DNA from: Paracoccaceae bacterium
GTDB lineage: Bacteria > Pseudomonadota > Alphaproteobacteria > Rhodobacterales > Rhodobacteraceae
Direction: 5' to 3'
Length of the DNA: 41,054 nt
NCBI GenBank assembly: GCA_022824005.1
Contig: JAJEBG010000056.1
Span: 1-41,054, forward strand
The translations under genes and the position numbers were made by a program. Positions 17,011-25,985 of the stretch are shown here, piece by piece. How positions within the stretch are numbered: position 1 is the first letter of the stretch; the number at the start of each line of letters is the position of its first letter. A model generated the notes under the pieces. It ran no database searches. It had not been told where the DNA came from and saw only the letters and a list, made by a program, of their open reading frames with translations.

Positions 17011-18012
17011 ATGATCAAAAAGCCCTATCTTCTGTTCCTTGGTGACGTGGATGATCGTTTGGCGGCCAAGGTGGCGGTCGGCATTCGGGATTGGCGTCCC
17101 AATGATGTGGTGGGCCAGTTGCGATTGCCCAATTGTCGTGTTGATTTGGAGATTCCTGATCTGTCGATTGAGGATGCTGTGCAGGCGGGGGCTAAAACAC
17201 TGGTTCTCGGAGTTGCCAATCGGGGTGGACTGATTGCTGATCATTGGAAAGATGTCCTGACCACCGCGCTTGAAACGGGAATGGATATTGCTAGCGGTCT
17301 GCACAATAAACTCAATGATGATGAAAGACTCGTCAGGGCGGCAAAACGGTGCGGTTGTACCCTTCATGATGTCAGAGTGCCTTTGACCGATTTTCCCATT
17401 GCCAACGGTCGTAAACGGCGGGGTAAACGTTGTCTTGCGGTGGGGACCGATGTTTCGGTTGGCAAGATGTATGTGTCATTGGCCATGCAGCAGGAAATGG
17501 CACGTAGAGGTCTCAAGGCCACTTTTCGTGCGACCGGACAAACAGGCATTCTAGTGGAGGGCAACGGCGTTCCGCTTGACGCGGTCGTGGCTGATTTCAT
17601 GGCTGGTGCTGTCGAATGTCTGACACCCGATAACGACGACGATCATTGGGATATTATTGAAGGCCAAGGTTCGCTATTTCATGCCTCCTATTCGGGTGTC
17701 ACGCTTGCCCTAGTGCATGGGGGTCAGCCGGATGCGCTCATATTAAGTCATGAACCGGGGCGCCCACATATGCGTGGATTGCCGATGTTTTCCCTTCCAA
17801 CTTTGATTGAACTCCGTGACGTGGCTCTCAAAATGGCGCGAATGGTCAATCCCTCCTGCGAGGCGGTCGGTGTGTCCGTTAATACGTCGCGAATGTCAGA
17901 AAGTGAGGCCCGGACTTATATCTCACAAGTCGAAGAAGAGACCGGGCTTCCCGCGACTGACCCCATTCGCTATGGAGTAGAGCGCCTCGTGGACGCCCTG
18001 ATTTCTATCTGA
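17011..18012 (+). CDS. dgcN: DgcN (DUF1611) N-acetyltransferase of D-glutamate metabolism
   Basis: A DUF1611-family protein of 333 residues. DgcN members are reported to N-acetylate D-glutamate so that DgcA can racemise it. The sequence has the family start MIKKPYLLFLGDVDDRLAAK, an N-terminal Rossmann-like half, and a P-loop-like segment CLAVGTDVSVGKMYVSLAMQ in the middle, followed by ATFRATGQTGILVEGNGVPL and a DNDDDHWDIIEGQGSLFHAS segment. TTAGGAGA at 16997-17004 fixes the ATG at 17011. The gene is followed by dgcA (26-bp gap) and dat, an arrangement expected for D-glutamate use. The family assignment is strong; the reaction is known for a few homologues only. Confidence 0.85.
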   Translation: MIKKPYLLFLGDVDDRLAAKVAVGIRDWRPNDVVGQLRLPNCRVDLEIPDLSIEDAVQAGAKTLVLGVANRGGLIADHWKDVLTTALETGMDIASGLHNKLNDDERLVRAAKRCGCTLHDVRVPLTDFPIANGRKRRGKRCLAVGTDVSVGKMYVSLAMQQEMARRGLKATFRATGQTGILVEGNGVPLDAVVADFMAGAVECLTPDNDDDHWDIIEGQGSLFHASYSGVTLALVHGGQPDALILSHEPGRPHMRGLPMFSLPTLIELRDVALKMARMVNPSCEAVGVSVNTSRMSESEARTYISQVEEETGLPATDPIRYGVERLVDALISI

Positions 18013-18038
18013 TCAGGCCATCATTTAGGGACAGTCGG

Positions 18039-19007
18039 ATGAAATTGACGGTTGAAGAACAGCGGTTCAAACTCAATAGCCCGTTCACCATTTCACGTGG
18101 CACGCGTGATGAGGCTTGTGTGCTATTGGTAACGGTGGAGCAGGACGGATTGACCGGCTACGGTGAATGTGTCCCTTATCGGCGATATGGAGAAACCATT
18201 GACGGCGTACGGGAGAGGATTCTGTCGCTGAAAACACCATTTGACCGAGAACGCCTTCAATCGCTGTTGCCACCGGGCGCGGCGCGGAATGGTGTTGATT
18301 GTGCCTTGTGGGATCTCGAAAGCAAAGTGACCGATCAACGGGTTTGGCAGATCGCTAAACTTGAGCCGCCTCAATCGGTCGTCACCGCCTATACCCTCTC
18401 TCTAGAGACACCGGATGCGATGTACCAAATGGCCAAACAGCACGCGGACTGTCCGCTTCTCAAAGTCAAGCTAGGTGGGGAGAGGGGTGATGATGACAGG
18501 ATCAAAGCGGTGCGCGAAGGAGCCCCGACATCTCGACTGATTGTCGATGCCAATGAGGGATGGACAGAAAGCGATTTCACCTATCTCGCTCCCCATCTCA
18601 AAGATCTGAATGTGGAGATGGTTGAACAACCTCTACGCGCCGGTTGTGACCTTGACTTAATCACCAAGAATTGCCCCATACCCGTCTGCGCCGATGAAAG
18701 TTGTCACGGCGTCGACTCACTTGACACTCTGCCGCGAGGCTATTCCATCATCAATATCAAACTCGATAAGACAGGTGGGTTGACAGAAGCCCTTCAACTC
18801 AAAGCCAAAGCCCGGGCCTTGGGTTACCGGATCATGATCGGCTGCATGTTGGGCACGTCTCTTTCAATGGCACCCGCTTTGCTGTTGGCGCAGGATGCGG
18901 ACATTGTTGACCTTGACGCGCCCTTGTTTCTTGCTGAAGACCGTTTCGCTCCCCTTCGTTTTGAGGGCGTAACGATTGCCCCGGCCGATGAGGGATTATG
19001 GGGATGA
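18039..19007 (+). CDS. dgcA: DgcA: N-acetyl-D-glutamate racemase / dipeptide-epimerase-like enolase-superfamily enzyme
   Basis: An enolase-superfamily racemase of 322 residues. The residues for two-base racemisation are visible: K142-V-K144 (LLKVKLGGE), metal ligands D170 (LIVDANEGW), E196 (MVEQPL) and D219 (CADES), and K241 (INIKLDKTGG). The gene lies 26 bp after dgcN and 36 bp before dat. In the DgcN-DgcA pathway it interconverts N-acetyl-D- and L-glutamate. The same fold also includes L-Ala-D/L-Glu epimerases of murein peptide recycling, which would also suit a cell-wall neighbourhood. The dgcN partner makes the D-glutamate role the better choice. Confidence 0.87.
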   Translation: MKLTVEEQRFKLNSPFTISRGTRDEACVLLVTVEQDGLTGYGECVPYRRYGETIDGVRERILSLKTPFDRERLQSLLPPGAARNGVDCALWDLESKVTDQRVWQIAKLEPPQSVVTAYTLSLETPDAMYQMAKQHADCPLLKVKLGGERGDDDRIKAVREGAPTSRLIVDANEGWTESDFTYLAPHLKDLNVEMVEQPLRAGCDLDLITKNCPIPVCADESCHGVDSLDTLPRGYSIINIKLDKTGGLTEALQLKAKARALGYRIMIGCMLGTSLSMAPALLLAQDADIVDLDAPLFLAEDRFAPLRFEGVTIAPADEGLWG

Positions 19008-19043
19008 GACAGCAAAAAATGCCAGAGAGAAGGAGGCGATGAG

Positions 19044-19901
19044 ATGAGCCGCACAGTTTTTTTGAATGGTGACTTTGTCAAAGAGGAAGAAGCCAAAATT
19101 TCGATTTTTGACCGTGGATTTCTGTTCGCTGACGGGGTTTATGAAGTGACATCAGTGATGCAGGGAAAATTGTTGGATTTCGACGGACATATGAACCGGC
19201 TTGAGCGATCTCTCAATGAACTCGATTTTACCTATATTGTCGACCGCGAGGAGATGCGGCAAATTCACAAAAAACTTGTGAAAGCCAATGGGATTGATGA
19301 CGGATTGATTTATTTGCAGATTTCACGCGGCGCGGCGGACAGGAGTTTTAAATATCCTGACGAAAGCGTTAAACCGACGGTCGTGATGTTCACGCAAACG
19401 CGGGACTCGATGAAGCCAGCTGATCCTGAAAAGGGCATAAGAGTTATCTCGGTGGATGATTTGCGTTGGGGCCGCCGTGATATTAAAAGCGTACAACTTC
19501 TCTACCCCTCAATGGCAAAAATGGCGGCGTCTCGCGCGGGTGCTGACGACGCGTTTCTCGTTGAGGACGGCCATGTCACGGAAGGCACCTCCAATAATGC
19601 CTTCATTGTGACACCTTGCGGGACTCTCGTGACGCGGCAACTATCTGCTGATATTCTTCATGGCATCACCCGCGCCGCGGTGCTCCGTTGCGCCAAAGAG
19701 TTGCAAATGAAAATTGACGAGCGCCCTTTTACAATTGAGGAAGCACAAGGAGCTGCTGAAGCTTTCATTACATCGGCATCAAACTATGTCATGCCGGTGA
19801 TTGAGATTGATGGAAAGAAGATCAATCAGGGTCAGCCCGGCCCGGTCGCTATACGCCTTCGTGATGTGTATTTAGAAGAAAGCCTAAAGACGGCCATTTA
19901 A
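19044..19901 (+). CDS. dat: D-amino-acid aminotransferase
   Basis: A fold-type IV PLP enzyme of 285 residues that exchanges amino groups between D-alanine, D-glutamate and 2-oxo acids. The start MSRTVFLNGDFVKEEEAKIS IFDRGFLFADGVYE contains the family FDRG and GVYE segments; the lysine that binds PLP is K148 in RRDIKSVQLLYPSMAK. EDGHVTEGTSNNAFIV is the conserved C-terminal segment. RBS AAGGAGG precedes the ATG. The gene ends by a 4-bp overlap with a convergent gene. It closes the dgcN-dgcA-dat set and would connect D-alanine and D-glutamate pools. A D-specific function is favoured over BCAT or ADC lyase by the sequence and by the D-Glu context. Confidence 0.88.
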   Translation: MSRTVFLNGDFVKEEEAKISIFDRGFLFADGVYEVTSVMQGKLLDFDGHMNRLERSLNELDFTYIVDREEMRQIHKKLVKANGIDDGLIYLQISRGAADRSFKYPDESVKPTVVMFTQTRDSMKPADPEKGIRVISVDDLRWGRRDIKSVQLLYPSMAKMAASRAGADDAFLVEDGHVTEGTSNNAFIVTPCGTLVTRQLSADILHGITRAAVLRCAKELQMKIDERPFTIEEAQGAAEAFITSASNYVMPVIEIDGKKINQGQPGPVAIRLRDVYLEESLKTAI

Positions 19902-20512
19902 CGATGGAGTGGCCGCAAATCGTCGCCGGTGTCGACATCAGCCAGTCGCGAGGTGAATTGGATATTCCTGCCATTTACGGATGCGATGGAATCGGCGAGA
20001 GCGTGAGGGCTAGACCAGCGAACATTCTGGAAATGAGAAGGCACATATCGGCGATGGCGGCCCATTCCCACGAGCCAGTAGCCACCATCTGGTGAGGGGC
20101 CAAAGACCGCCCCCTGGCTGTCCAAAAGTCGAAAAGATTTCCAAATATCGTCTGATGTAATGGCGGGAATGTCGGAGCCGATGATGAGTACGGGACCGGC
20201 CGGAAGGGTCTTAAAAATTCGTCGCATCCTGGCACCCAGATCACCTGCACCTTGTGGAAGACGCGGAATATGATCAGGCAAAATCTCACAAGATGTCGCG
20301 CAAATATCAGGTGAGACGGCGAGGAAAATCTGCCAACGGGGGTCGTGATCAAGTCTTCGCAGCACTTGCTCGTAGGAGCGGCGATACCAGCGAGCGGCCG
20401 CCACCGAGCCGATATTTTTGGATAACCTTGTCTTGACGCGGCCGGGCCGAGCCTCTTTGACCATCATCACAAGCCATCGTTGTTGATGCGACTGGTCAGG
20501 CAAAAAAACCAC
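19898..20512 (-). CDS. TIGR04282/DUF2064-family glycosyltransferase-like protein
   Basis: A 204-residue nucleotide-diphospho-sugar transferase-like protein of the DUF2064/TIGR04282 family. The start region LVMMVKEARPGRVKTRLSKN resembles the family N-terminus (KxPxxGxVKTRL), followed by GDLGARMRRIF and PVLIIGSDIPAITSDDIW (the acidic metal-binding motif) and GAVFGPSPDGGYWLVGM. Some members act in arsenosugar biosynthesis; nothing nearby supports that here. The start is a GTG at 20512 that overlaps the dapE 3' end by 17 bp, so it is probably in the dapD-dapE operon, although no functional link is evident. Confidence 0.75.
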   Translation of the reverse strand: MVFLPDQSHQQRWLVMMVKEARPGRVKTRLSKNIGSVAAARWYRRSYEQVLRRLDHDPRWQIFLAVSPDICATSCEILPDHIPRLPQGAGDLGARMRRIFKTLPAGPVLIIGSDIPAITSDDIWKSFRLLDSQGAVFGPSPDGGYWLVGMGRHRRYVPSHFQNVRWSSPHALADSIASVNGRNIQFTSRLADVDTGDDLRPLHR

Positions 20513-21653
20513 GCAGAATTTGCAAGTAAACTTGTTTCAACAGGTGGATATCATCGATCCGAACACGTTCATCCGTTTGGTGCATATTGTCACCAACAAG
20601 ACCAAATTCTACGACCGGACACATGTCCTTGATAAATCGAGCATCGGAAGTGCCGCCCGATGTCGACAATTCGGGATTTTGCCCTGTTTTAGCCCGAACG
20701 ATCTTGGCGACGAGGTCAGACAAATTTCCTGGCGGCGTGAGAAAACACTCACCGGTCACGGTGACATTAATTTCAATGGAGAGGTTAAATTCTTTTTCCA
20801 CCTCATCGGCATGTTTCTTAAGCCAAGCGATGATGCCCTTTGAATCAAGATTATCGTTGAAGCGAATGTTGACCGACGCTTCGCTGCGTCCTGGTATCAC
20901 ATTGCTCGCGGTATTGCCGGTATCGATATTGGTCACCGCGAGGGTTGAGGGTGCAAAATTCTCTGACCCGTGGTCAAGGACTGAGTGATGGAGCCGATGG
21001 GCAAGGCTGGCAATGGCTTGCACCGCGTTATGGGAGCGTTCGGGATAAGCTGAATGTCCCTGTTTGCCGAGCGCTTTGAATCGGGCGTTAAGTGAACCCC
21101 GTCGGCCAATTTTGATTCGATCGCCGATCTGACTTCGACAGGTCGGCTCCCCGACCAGACAAGCCTCCATCGTTTCGCCATGCTCGCGCATCCAATCAAG
21201 GATGGCGATCGTGCCATCTTTCGCATTGGCTTCTTCATCACCGGTGACCGTGATGATAACGCTTCCCGCTTCAGGTGATTGACGCACGAAATCGATACTT
21301 GCCGCGACAAAAGCGGCCACGCCCGATTTCATATCTGTGGCGCCTCGTCCCCAGAGATAGCCGCCATTGATTTTACCGCTGAAGGGGGGCACACTCCATT
21401 CGGATTCATCGCCAGTTGGCACCACATCAGTATGACCATTAAACCCAAAAGCCGGGCGATCGCTCGGCCCTTCAAACTTGGCGAACAAGTTTGGCACGCC
21501 ATTTCGATCGATACGAGAGCAGGAAAATCCAGACGCGGTGAGGCAATTCTCAAGAAGCACCAGCGCGCCCCCTTCTTTCGGTGTGACCGAGGGGCAACGA
21601 ACAAGATCGGCGGTCAGCGTGACCGGGTTGGTAGGGGTAAAGTTTGAGCTCAT
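20496..21653 (-). CDS. dapE: Succinyl-diaminopimelate desuccinylase
   Basis: A zinc M20-family amidohydrolase of 385 residues that releases LL-diaminopimelate in lysine and peptidoglycan precursor synthesis. The metal site is shown by FNGHTDVVPTGDE, WGRGATDMKSGVAAFVAA and ITVTGDEEANAKDGT (catalytic and ligand Glu). The C-terminal STSGGTSDARFIKDMCPVVE and NMHQTDERV are typical. It follows dapD by 3 bp on the same strand, giving two steps of the succinylase branch together. The neighbours dapD, mepA and dat all touch peptidoglycan building blocks. Confidence 0.95.
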   Translation of the reverse strand: MSSNFTPTNPVTLTADLVRCPSVTPKEGGALVLLENCLTASGFSCSRIDRNGVPNLFAKFEGPSDRPAFGFNGHTDVVPTGDESEWSVPPFSGKINGGYLWGRGATDMKSGVAAFVAASIDFVRQSPEAGSVIITVTGDEEANAKDGTIAILDWMREHGETMEACLVGEPTCRSQIGDRIKIGRRGSLNARFKALGKQGHSAYPERSHNAVQAIASLAHRLHHSVLDHGSENFAPSTLAVTNIDTGNTASNVIPGRSEASVNIRFNDNLDSKGIIAWLKKHADEVEKEFNLSIEINVTVTGECFLTPPGNLSDLVAKIVRAKTGQNPELSTSGGTSDARFIKDMCPVVEFGLVGDNMHQTDERVRIDDIHLLKQVYLQILRGFFA

Positions 21654-21656
21654 GAC

Positions 21657-22484
21657 TTAATCTCGTAACAATTCATTGATCGCTGTTTTGCCTCGAGTCT
21701 TGGCGTCGACACGTTTGACAATGACGGCGCAATAGAGGTGAATATTACCTGAAGACGGTATGGAGCCAGCCACTACCACAGAATAAGGGGGCACTTCACC
21801 ATAGATAATCTTACCGCTAGAGCGATCAACTATTTTTGTTGATTGACCCAGAAAAACGCCCATGCCGAGAACCGACCCTTCGCGGACAATGACACCCTCA
21901 ACGACCTCTGAACGGGCTCCGATGAAACAATTGTCTTCAATGATTGTGGGCCCCGCTTGCATCGGTTCCAATACACCGCCAATTCCGACTCCGCCCGAGA
22001 GATGCACGTCTCGGCCAATTTGTGCGCAGGAACCCACAGTGGCCCATGTATCGACCATGGTTCCCTCGCCGATATACGCGCCAAGATTGACAAAGCATGG
22101 CATCAACACGGCCCCCGGCGCGACAAAGGCGGAGCGTCGCACCACACAGTTTGGCACCGCTCTGAAACCCGCCTTCTGCCAATGATGGGATTCCCAGTGA
22201 GTGAACTTGCTATCAACTTTATCCCACCAGTGACCGTCTTGTGGGCCGCCCGATTGAAGTTCCATATCGCGCAGCCGAAAGCTTAAAAGCACCGCTTTTT
22301 TGGCCCATTGATTGACAATCCAAGTGCCATCGTCTTGTCGTTCCGCCACCCGCAATTGGCCGCTATCAAGGGCGTCAAGTGTCGCCATGATGGAATGTCT
22401 GCTCGCCCCAACGGTTGCAGGAGTGATGGATTCACGATTTTCCCATGCGGTTTCAATGTCGTGGGCGAGATCAGAAATGGCCAT
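21657..22484 (-). CDS. dapD: Tetrahydrodipicolinate N-succinyltransferase
   Basis: The enzyme transfers succinyl from succinyl-CoA to tetrahydrodipicolinate, the step that opens the succinylase branch to DAP and lysine. The 275-residue protein has the left-handed beta-helix hexapeptide repeats: [39 protein letters not shown], and [20 protein letters not shown], followed by the typical [29 protein letters not shown] precedes the ATG. dapE follows after 3 bp. Confidence 0.95.
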   Translation of the reverse strand: MAISDLAHDIETAWENRESITPATVGASRHSIMATLDALDSGQLRVAERQDDGTWIVNQWAKKAVLLSFRLRDMELQSGGPQDGHWWDKVDSKFTHWESHHWQKAGFRAVPNCVVRRSAFVAPGAVLMPCFVNLGAYIGEGTMVDTWATVGSCAQIGRDVHLSGGVGIGGVLEPMQAGPTIIEDNCFIGARSEVVEGVIVREGSVLGMGVFLGQSTKIVDRSSGKIIYGEVPPYSVVVAGSIPSSGNIHLYCAVIVKRVDAKTRGKTAINELLRD

Positions 22485-22566
22485 GAGCGAACTTTCCTTT
22501 GGAGGTGGGGTGAGCAGTTAGGGCTTCAACTGTGATCAACAGGATCATCAATCAACTAAAATGTCT

Positions 22567-23466
22567 TCAATCAGAGGTCAGAACGGCGGCACATTCTTGG
22601 GGTAAATCGGCCATCACATAATCACGGACAGAGCGGCGTTTGGGGGCGTCAACTTTCGGGGGTCTTTTTAATTGCTCAAGATAATCTGTCACCCACCATG
22701 TCAAGGTGTCATCGCACCCATCACCGCCTTTTGACAATTCCGCCACGGTCGGTCTTTGCGTGATGCAATTTGGTGAACTTTCAGGGCATTTCAGGCGGAC
22801 ATGGAAGTGATAATTATGGCCGTAAATGGGTCGAATACGTTGCAACCAGGCGCGGTCACTCCCGGCTTTCTCACACATCTCAATCTTGATGGCCGCGGCC
22901 ACAAAAATTCTATCCACACGCGGATCAAGAGCCGCCGCTTTCAAAACCTCCATATGTATGGTTGACCAGTTTTCATTGACGGCTTTCTGGTCTCGGGTTC
23001 GAACAGAAATTGAGGACAAATCTTCACGTTCCTGACGGGTTAAATCGAGGCGATCAGGAGGGAGCATCCAAATGTCAGCATCAAGGCCGATTTGATGTGA
23101 ACGGTGACCTGATGTCATGGGACCGCCTCGAGGCTGCGAGATGTCTCCAATATACAGTCCCGCCCAACCAAACTCTTTTGCCTTTTGACTCAGCGTGACC
23201 AAATAGTCGATCATTTCTGGATGACCCCAATTGCGATTTCGTGACAATCGCATGGCTTGCCATGTGGGGCCTGACTCAGAGAGTTCAACGAGGCCGGCGG
23301 CACAACCTTTGGCATAGCTTCCGATCGCCTCGGTGGATTGTGAAGAGGGTATAGGAATGGCACCAAATAGCTGATTGGCCTTATCCTCCTTTTCATCAGC
23401 GATGGCGGAAGCGAAAACGAACCCTAATGCCGCTCCGATGGTCACGATCAAAGTCAAGACTTTCAT
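22567..23466 (-). CDS. mepA: Penicillin-insensitive murein endopeptidase (MepA)
   Basis: A periplasmic zinc endopeptidase (M74 family) of about 300 residues that cuts D-Ala-mesoDAP cross-links in peptidoglycan. The start MKVLTLIVTIGAALGFVFA and cleavage around ASAIADEK give a signal peptide. Metal residues are in SGHRSHQIGLDADIWM and HNYHFHVRLKCP. The ATG at 23466 overlaps the stop of the upstream MFS gene (ATGA), the reason for this start; a longer frame (23493) is possible but would overlap further. Its substrate contains the DAP made by the neighbouring dapD-dapE. Confidence 0.92.
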   Translation of the reverse strand: MKVLTLIVTIGAALGFVFASAIADEKEDKANQLFGAIPIPSSQSTEAIGSYAKGCAAGLVELSESGPTWQAMRLSRNRNWGHPEMIDYLVTLSQKAKEFGWAGLYIGDISQPRGGPMTSGHRSHQIGLDADIWMLPPDRLDLTRQEREDLSSISVRTRDQKAVNENWSTIHMEVLKAAALDPRVDRIFVAAAIKIEMCEKAGSDRAWLQRIRPIYGHNYHFHVRLKCPESSPNCITQRPTVAELSKGGDGCDDTLTWWVTDYLEQLKRPPKVDAPKRRSVRDYVMADLPQECAAVLTSD

Positions 23467-24782
23467 GGCAGGGACTTTCTTGGTTGTACCCAATGAAGAA
23501 GAATTAAACCGATCACGAAGAGCAAGATCAAGGGCGTCACTCCTAGTCGCTGATCACCGGTCAGCCCCGTCATCGTGGCGATGAGGAAGGGCGCAAGAAA
23601 GGATGTGGCTTTGCCGGCGAAGGCATATAATCCAAAGGCTTCTGACATTCTTTCGGGATTGGCTTGGTTGACCATCATGGTGCGTGAAGTGGCCTGTAAT
23701 ACACCTCCTGCACCACCGATGATGCATCCACAGACGTAGAAGGTCAAATCGGGAAGCGAAGAGTCAGGCGCGACGGGAATGAGGGCAACCATGTCCCGGT
23801 TGGTCGTGAAGATGAGGGTACATACCCCAATCAGCACCAAGGTCATCATGGCGATCACCAATTTTGACCCCCAGGTGCGATCAGCATAGCCGCCAATCCA
23901 TGCGCAAAAGGTGCCAAAGACCAGACTAGCGACCCCGAATACACCGATTTGTACGATGGACCATTGCAAGACGCCGGCAGCATAAATGCCGCCGAAGGCA
24001 AAGAGACCGTTTAAGCCATCTCGGTAGAACATGGATGAACCCAAATAGGCGAATAAGCTCTTTTGTTGGGGAAGACCTCGAATGGTGGTGAGAAGACCCT
24101 GAAGTGTGGTGCGATTTTTGGCCGGCGGCGTTGAGTGGCTGCGAGTCCACAGGAAAAAAGGCACCAAGAAAATGAGGAGCCAAAGGGCGGTGAAGGGACC
24201 CACAGAGCGCGTGCCCTCGCGCATCGTGACGTCAAGTCCAAAAGCAGGTAATTGGCCCAAAAGTGTCTTGCCACTTTCATTTTCGGCGAGGAAGAGCAAC
24301 ATAATCGCCAGCGAAAGGATGCCACCGAGATAGCCGAAAGCCCATCCAGACCCTGATATCACCCCGATGTCTCGATCCGAACCCAGACTCGGCAACATGG
24401 CATTAACAAAGATAGTGGAGATTTCGGCACCAATTAGACCCAAACCAACCGCCACGAGTGGCCAGACGATAGCGGAACTCCCGGGGAGCGCCCACCACAA
24501 AGCAAATGAGCCGCCCGCCATCAGAATCGTGCAGATAACAATCCAAATTGTTCGTGCCCCCGTTCCATCAGCAATGGCCCCCAAGATCGGAGCTAGACAC
24601 GCGATGCACAAGCCGACGATGGTGAGCATCCATCCCCAATATTGTTGCCCTAGCACACCGTCACCGACGACAGCAGAGGTGAAATATGGCGCAAATACGA
24701 AAGTCAGCAACAAGGTGAAATAGGGCTGGCAGGCCCAGTCGAAAAACATCCAACCCCAAATTCTTTTACTGAATTTAGTCAT
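23463..24782 (-). CDS. MFS transporter, UMF1/Atg22-like family
   Basis: A membrane protein of 439 residues with about 12 hydrophobic segments. The start MTKFSKRIWGWMFFDWACQPYF and the inner motif MLPSLGSDRDIGVISGSGWAFGYLGG resemble the bacterial UMF1 (Atg22-like) branch, which includes predicted amino-acid or small-molecule exporters. The substrate is unknown. It is the upstream partner of mepA, with an overlapping stop/start (ATGA), so the two are likely co-transcribed. A link to recycling of murein peptides is a possibility only. Confidence 0.8.
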   Translation of the reverse strand: MTKFSKRIWGWMFFDWACQPYFTLLLTFVFAPYFTSAVVGDGVLGQQYWGWMLTIVGLCIACLAPILGAIADGTGARTIWIVICTILMAGGSFALWWALPGSSAIVWPLVAVGLGLIGAEISTIFVNAMLPSLGSDRDIGVISGSGWAFGYLGGILSLAIMLLFLAENESGKTLLGQLPAFGLDVTMREGTRSVGPFTALWLLIFLVPFFLWTRSHSTPPAKNRTTLQGLLTTIRGLPQQKSLFAYLGSSMFYRDGLNGLFAFGGIYAAGVLQWSIVQIGVFGVASLVFGTFCAWIGGYADRTWGSKLVIAMMTLVLIGVCTLIFTTNRDMVALIPVAPDSSLPDLTFYVCGCIIGGAGGVLQATSRTMMVNQANPERMSEAFGLYAFAGKATSFLAPFLIATMTGLTGDQRLGVTPLILLFVIGLILLHWVQPRKSLP

Positions 24783-24969
24783 TCTGCTCTTCTGATCTCA
24801 TAAAATTTTTATCCTGCTCCTAACACGATTGTGACCAAATACCAAGAGAGTTTGACGCTTTCATCGTCACGAGATTCTGTCACAAGGCAAGAATTCCAAA
24901 AAATGCCCGACCTTGAAGGTGCGCCGGCTTTGCTATAAATCATCTAGCAAGCTTTCATCGGAGTTGGAC

Positions 24970-25245
24970 ATGATATCAATCGTGCAAATTGTAAATTTGC
25001 TTCTGGACCTCCTGACCTATGTCATTGTGGCTCATGTCATCATGAGTTGGTTGGTCGGCTTTGGGGTGTTAAATCCACGCCAACCCGTGGTGGCCGCAAT
25101 TTGGGATGGGTTGAACCGTCTTCTTGATCCCTTCTACTCACGCATTCGCCAGTTGTTGCCGAATACGGGTGCATTGGATCTCGCGCCTCTAGTCCTGTTC
25201 ATAGGAATTATCATTCTCAGAATATTGATTGCTAACAATTTCTGA
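24970..25245 (+). CDS. YggT-family membrane protein
   Basis: A small integral membrane protein of 91 residues with two hydrophobic segments: a first LLLDLLTYVIVAHVIMSWLV, and a second LAPLVLFIGIIILRILI at the C-terminus. The intervening part has RQPVVAAIWDGLNRLLDPFY, matching the YggT repeat pattern. CGGAG precedes the ATG at 24970. Homologues often sit beside cell-division or osmotic-stress genes, but none is close here. Exact function unknown. Confidence 0.85.
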   Translation: MISIVQIVNLLLDLLTYVIVAHVIMSWLVGFGVLNPRQPVVAAIWDGLNRLLDPFYSRIRQLLPNTGALDLAPLVLFIGIIILRILIANNF

Positions 25246-25291
25246 TTGCCAAACCACCGCCGATTAACACCTTTGCGAAGGGGAATTTGGA

Positions 25292-25972
25292 TCACTTGGC
25301 AAAAGCCGCTTGATCGCCCCATAATTCCCTAACCCTTCGGTCCCGTCCACATCCTTTTCGATATCGTTTGTAGGCTTCCGATTGTCGGATGACGCCAAAG
25401 CGCGTGATGACCAATTTGTCGCCAAGATGGTAGTTTTGATGGCGATCTTCAGCGGGATAAAATTCCTGAACGTCCAAAATAGGTGTAACGATCCTTTGCC
25501 CCAACGCCTTTTCCGCATCGGCCTTTGAAGCGTTGGCTTGGCGGCGTTGGTCGTCGCTTTTGGTAAATATGGCGGTTCTATAGCTCGCGCCGCGATCACA
25601 GAATTGACCCCCATCGTCCGTAACGTCAACGGAGCGCCAGAATTTATCAAGCAAGTCTCGTAGTGTCACGACATTCGGATCAAATGTAATTTGAACGGCT
25701 TCATAATGTCCGCTCTTGCCCGAAGTGACAATTTTATAGGTGGGATTGTCCACCGTACCACCGGTATAACCTGATATCGTTGATGTGACGCCATCAACAC
25801 TGTCAAAGTCGGATTCCACACACCAAAAACAGCCACCTGCCAAGATAATTGTATCGGCGGTCACGCCATGGGCCGCGGCAAGAAAAAGGGAAAGAGCCGC
25901 AGCCATGAGGGATTTGCGGACCCGCCCATGATCACGTAGCCCTTTTGCCCTAAAAACATGAAGAGTCATCAT
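25292..25972 (-). CDS. msrA: Peptide methionine sulfoxide reductase MsrA, exported form
   Basis: The enzyme reduces methionine-S-sulfoxide in proteins. The catalytic motif is IILAGGCFWCVESDF (nucleophile Cys in GCFWC) and SGYTGGTVDNPTYKIV follows. The N-terminus (RVRKSLMAAALSLFLAAAHG) looks like a signal peptide, so this copy is probably periplasmic. The length (226) is that of MsrA plus signal. The downstream HHxxYHLG-type segment occurs as DRHQNYHLGDK. It lies just downstream of argG on the same strand, and hslO, a redox chaperone, is close but divergent. Confidence 0.93.
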   Translation of the reverse strand: MMTLHVFRAKGLRDHGRVRKSLMAAALSLFLAAAHGVTADTIILAGGCFWCVESDFDSVDGVTSTISGYTGGTVDNPTYKIVTSGKSGHYEAVQITFDPNVVTLRDLLDKFWRSVDVTDDGGQFCDRGASYRTAIFTKSDDQRRQANASKADAEKALGQRIVTPILDVQEFYPAEDRHQNYHLGDKLVITRFGVIRQSEAYKRYRKGCGRDRRVRELWGDQAAFAK

Positions 25973-25985
25973 TCATTCCTTGTGA

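Noticed and set aside
19898-20512. The DUF2064 gene as evidence for arsenosugar synthesis
   Set aside because: No arsenic genes (arsM, arsS) are nearby; the family is broader than that function.
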